Positions 61,029 to 64,000 of a stretch of DNA of 64,000 nucleotides are shown here, in pieces. The notes below the pieces were generated by a model that worked only from the letters and a program-made list of their open reading frames with translations, had not been told where the DNA came from and did not search any database. A program made the position numbers and the translations under genes. Origin of the DNA: Cricetomys ansorgei (Eukaryota > Chordata > Mammalia > Rodentia > Nesomyidae); contig JAMJFZ010000597.1 of assembly GCA_026225945.1 (NCBI GenBank), positions 2,598,501-2,662,500 on the forward strand. Direction: 5' to 3'. The stretch's first letter is position 1; each line of letters opens with the position of its first letter.

Positions 61029-61683
61029 GTACCAGTGCTCACCCAGGAAGGCCAGGCAGGGAGGGGCCTGGCAAGTCCTCTGATATCTCTGAAGGAGATC
61101 CTCTCCATCAAGTCCTACAGGCCAGTCTGTGCCAAGCCTTGAGTCAGACAGGACTAAGCTGCTCCAGGGTATTGGGTACAGGCCCAGTGTAAGTGACAGG
61201 TCAAACCAGGATGAGGGCACCATGGAAGAGCCACTTTGTCTCCCTGGTCAGAGCCAAGGGGCAGGGCTACAAAGAAGCCCCAAGGAGGTGAGGTGGAGAG
61301 GCCTTGAGCAAGGTCTCACTGAAGGAGAGTAAGTGAAGGTATGAGCAGCTAAAGCTGGACATAGCCCTGGGCAGGACAGAGACACCCATTCTCCATGAGG
61401 TGCAGAATCCTCTCTGGAATCCTAGATGCCACTCTTCTTACCATCTAGAAAAAATAACAGTGCCTTTGCCCCCCTCCCCTCAAAACCTATGAACACTGAC
61501 TCACTCCCTGGATTGAAATGAGTTGCCCTTTGGGTTGAGTTTACTTAAAGTTGACTGCTTGTAGAGTATTCCACTGTGTTCTCAAGTCAGCCCTGACCTA
61601 TCCCATAATGCTCTGTAGACTTCATGTAAGAAAATGGGCTGTCCCATGCCACAGGGGAAAAGATGATTGTGTCTTCCCTTCAG
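61029..61683 (+). other. Tub: Intron 8
   Basis: 655 bp of unique sequence; acceptor TGTCTTCCCTTCAG. No feature recognised. Confidence 0.9.
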
Positions 61684-61801
61684 GTCGAACTTGATGGGCA
61701 CCAAGTTCACTGTTTATGACAATGGCATCAACCCCCAGAAGGCATCATCCTCTACGCTGGAAAGTGGGACCTTGCGCCAGGAGCTGGCAGCTGTGTGCTA
61801 T
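61684..61801 (+). CDS. Tub: Tubby exon 9
   Basis: Completes Arg332 and encodes [20 protein letters not shown], then [19 protein letters not shown], residues 332-371. [13 protein letters not shown] is one of the most conserved motifs of the tubby family, shared with plant and invertebrate members. Ile replaces the Val usual in mouse and human at NG[V/I]NP. Donor TAT|GTGAGT. Confidence 0.98.
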
Positions 61802-63173
61802 GTGAGTCCTTGGTTCCTAGGTAGACATGAAACCCAGGCCACACTGCCTGAACGGGGCCACTCCATTTACTCAGGGCTGTGGGACAGGGACCCGTACCTG
61901 TCTTCAGGGCTCAGACCACAGCAGGCTAACTCCTCGGGGAATTCTGGGGACCATCCCTGACTCTTTGGCCCGACCCAGAAGGCTCCTGGACAGGAGGAAG
62001 CAGAGGCCTGGGATCCTTTCTGTGCTTCACTCACAGCATCCTGTTGCAGCTGCAGTACCAGGGACTGCATGGATCTGGGGCTCTTTCAGCGTCATTTCAG
62101 AGTGTTCCATCCAAGGGTTATTCTGTTTCCTCTGTGGTCTGGAAACTGAAGCTTGGAATAGGGGCCTCTCTAACGTTATACCAACAAGAACAAGATCAGA
62201 ATATAAATATAATGAGCATGCTCTGTTACAGACTTGGTTCTTTCGTTTTTAAAAGTGAAGGGTGGGTGTCCCATGAACCTGGGCAGGGATACGCCTTAGA
62301 GAGCATTAGGCCTCCTCAGGTATTTCAGATGATCCTATAGTGCCACCTGCTGGCCAATTCTAGAGAAGCAGCCAGAGCGCGTCTGTATTCCAGGTACTGT
62401 TGGAGAAACTTAGGACAAATAGAAACAGTTAAACCCCTATGGCATCTATATCTTTAGTGAGAGACAAGCCATAAAACAAAAATAAGCATGTTCTTGACAA
62501 ATCCTCAGAATTAAAAATCAAGTAGAGATACAAGTATACGAAATTTCAAGGTGCGTGTGACTTTTAGGAGTGATGGCAGGGAGGGTCTAGCCAAGGTAAC
62601 CCTTGAGTAAAGAGCAGAAGAAAGTGCAAACCAGCTGTGTACATGTCTGGTGGGCAGAGTGATTGCAGAGGAGAGTTAAAATAGCAAGAAAACTAAGGAT
62701 TAGGGGCCAAATTACATAAGGCTCCAAAGGTAGAATACATTTCAATGGGGGAAAAAGACATATCCTTTTACAGGGCTGACAGCAAGGCTGCTGTGTTGAG
62801 AACAGATGGTGGGGAGGTGGCCCCAGGGCCCTGGGCAGAAATAAGGAGTTGTATTAGTTGCTGTCTGGCATCTTAGATCCTGATCTGAGCGTACAGCTGG
62901 CAGAAGTGGATAAGTCAGGAGTGGCGTGTGAGAGAGTGAAGTTATCATGGCTCCGTTTTGCTGGAGGGAATGTAAGTGCTGAGCTATCAATGGAAGCAAG
63001 CCGGACTGTAAACGGGAGTAGTTCAGGCTCTGCTAAATTTACAGGTGACTATTAGACCTTCCAGTGTAGATGTTGCAGACATTTTATTCCTCTTCCTCTT
63101 TACCTTCTCGGGCGAGACTCCACCTGGATAAGCCCTTCTAGGTAGCCAGTACTGAATTCTCTTCTTTTCCCAG
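61802..63173 (+). other. Tub: Intron 9
   Basis: 1.37 kb, acceptor CTTCTTTTCCCAG. It is mostly unique. A CTCF-consensus site lies at 62339-62353. The minus strand of 63023-63238 is open but overlaps exon 10 and has no recognisable product. Confidence 0.85.
62339..62353 (-). promoter_or_regulatory. CTCF-consensus motif
   Basis: The minus strand reads CCAGCAGGTGGCACT, matching CCASYAGRKGGCRSY at all 15 positions. It is not within a recognisable B2 element. Confidence 0.55.
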
Positions 63174-63272
63174 GAGACAAATGTCCTAGGCTTCAAGGGA
63201 CCTCGGAAGATGAGTGTGATCGTCCCAGGCATGAACATGGTTCACGAGAGAGTCTGTATCCGTCCTCGAAAT
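63174..63272 (+). CDS. Tub: Tubby exon 10
   Basis: 99 nt, phase 0 at both ends, residues 372-404: [33 protein letters not shown]. The NVLG..GPRKM motif is a tubby-family signature. Cys in [10 protein letters not shown] is as in mouse. Acceptor TTCTTTTCCCAG; donor AAT|GTGAGT. Confidence 0.98.
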
Positions 63273-63491
63273 GTGAGTATCTGCCTACCTAACGCTTCCC
63301 CAGAGCCCAGCCTCTGTATGAGCTTCTGAGGACAGAATTCCAGTAAGTGTAGGGGCTACAAGATGAGAAACCCTAGAAGTTCCAGAGAACTCTAAGGAGC
63401 CTCATTCCTGGGAAAGATCCCTCTTTGGGTGATTGTATGCCAAGGCTTGGGTCTGGCTCAAGTGAGGCTGCCCACCCCTTCCCCCCACCAG

Positions 63492-63663
63492 GAGCACGAG
63501 ACGCTGCTAGCACGCTGGCAGAACAAGAACACGGAGAGCATCATTGAGCTGCAGAACAAGACACCAGTCTGGAATGATGACACACAGTCCTACGTACTCA
63601 ACTTCCATGGGCGCGTCACGCAGGCTTCTGTGAAGAACTTCCAGATCATCCATGGCAATGACC
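63492..63663 (+). CDS. Tub: Tubby exon 11, last exon in window
   Basis: 172 nt, residues 405-461 plus one base: [57 protein letters not shown]. This is the core of the tubby family signature ([16 protein letters not shown]). The phase-1 donor GAC C|GTGAGT is the junction hit by the classic mouse tub allele, and is normal here. The final exon, expected to begin with the rest of a Pro codon and to encode about 44 residues, is outside the window. Confidence 0.98.
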
Positions 63664-64000
63664 GTGAGTGCTGCCCCTACTTACTGATACTGTCTGTGTG
63701 GCACCCAGGCTCCCCGCCCCCCACCTGGTCTGTAACAGCCAGAGCGATAGGATGTGGGTATGTGGCTTGTATTAGAAGGAACTTTCCAACCATAGTGATT
63801 AGAGCCCTGGCCCGAGCTTCTGTGCCCAGCAGAGCCCGGGGCCTGGGAACACCCTTTAAATGGATGTCTTTTCTTCCCTGTGCCCTGCTGTCTGTACGCA
63901 CTTCCCACCTTCACCCTCTTACCCTCACTCCTGTCTCTTCTCCCGAGCCTTTGTTTTTCCATCCTTTGGGATCTCTTTGGCATCTCTGCCTTCCCTTCCC
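63664..64000 (+). other. Tub: Intron 11, 5' part
   Basis: C/T-rich sequence running to the window edge, with polypyrimidine character rising near the end as expected before an acceptor. No acceptor is reached. The Tub frame stays open throughout. Confidence 0.85.

Larger units (their letters stand above)
4967..64000 (+). other. Tub: Tub gene span, two alternative first exons, 3' end beyond window
   Basis: The conceptual joining of the exons listed here gives the Tubby protein. The family member binds PI(4,5)P2 at the plasma membrane through its C-terminal tubby domain and acts with IFT-A to deliver GPCRs to primary cilia; it can also enter the nucleus. Loss in mice causes obesity with retinal and cochlear degeneration. 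All exon junctions seen are GT-AG and all phases agree. The short form uses the exon at 45425; the long form uses 5055-5122 plus 5714-5761; both enter the exon at 53918 in the same phase. The short form gives 461 complete codons plus one base by 63663, and mouse Tubby is 505 residues, so one exon of about 44 codons is missing. The true transcription starts are not visible; the left limit given is only the first Kozak-like ATG of the distal exon. Confidence 0.95.

Noticed and set aside
1..64000. CRISPR arrays, operons, phage or bacterial mobile systems
   Set aside because: The window is mammalian intronic DNA; the regular repeats are microsatellites and SINEs, with no spaced palindromic array and no bacterial-type gene cluster.

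Overview
This is mammalian nuclear DNA from a muroid rodent. It carries B1, B2, B3, B4 and ID-like SINEs, an intact non-autonomous hAT element of the rodent URR1 type, many (TG)n/(CA)n tracts, and exons with GT-AG introns. I cannot name the species. The encoded protein is nearly identical to mouse and human Tubby, but at some positions (for example Tyr in GMYPTYF) it differs from the mouse protein as I remember it, so it may be a rat, hamster, vole or similar species.

The only gene I can support is Tub (Tubby bipartite transcription factor / ciliary trafficking adaptor), on the + strand. It fills the window from about 5 kb to the right edge and runs off the end. Positions 1 to about 4.9 kb are 5' flank. 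An upstream first coding exon (5055-5122) and a second exon (5714-5761) encode a basic N-terminus corresponding to the long human TUB isoform. A 39.7-kb repeat-rich interval follows. A CpG island near 45.0-45.6 kb then holds the first coding exon of the short form (45425-45462). Both N-termini splice in the same phase into a shared exon at 53918. Ten shared exons follow to 63663. They supply 461 of an expected 505 residues of the short form; the last exon, about 44 codons, lies beyond the window.

The shared exons encode a basic, nuclear-signal-containing N-terminal region, a Ser/acidic linker, and most of the C-terminal tubby domain, including the phosphoinositide-binding Lys330 and Arg332. 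The rest is intron and flank: microsatellites, SINEs, old L1 copies (all antisense to Tub), L2 and MIR relics, and a few stretches that look unique and may be conserved noncoding elements.

The observations most worth checking are: a group of RFX X-box motifs upstream of the distal promoter, one of them a perfect match; a perfect-Kozak ATG in the distal first exon that is out of frame with Tub; an upstream ORF overlapping the short-form start; two perfect CTCF-consensus motifs and one near match in the 3' half of the gene; and a final intron that stays open in the Tub frame to the window edge. I found no new multi-gene system. This is one ordinary, well-known gene with interesting regulatory details.
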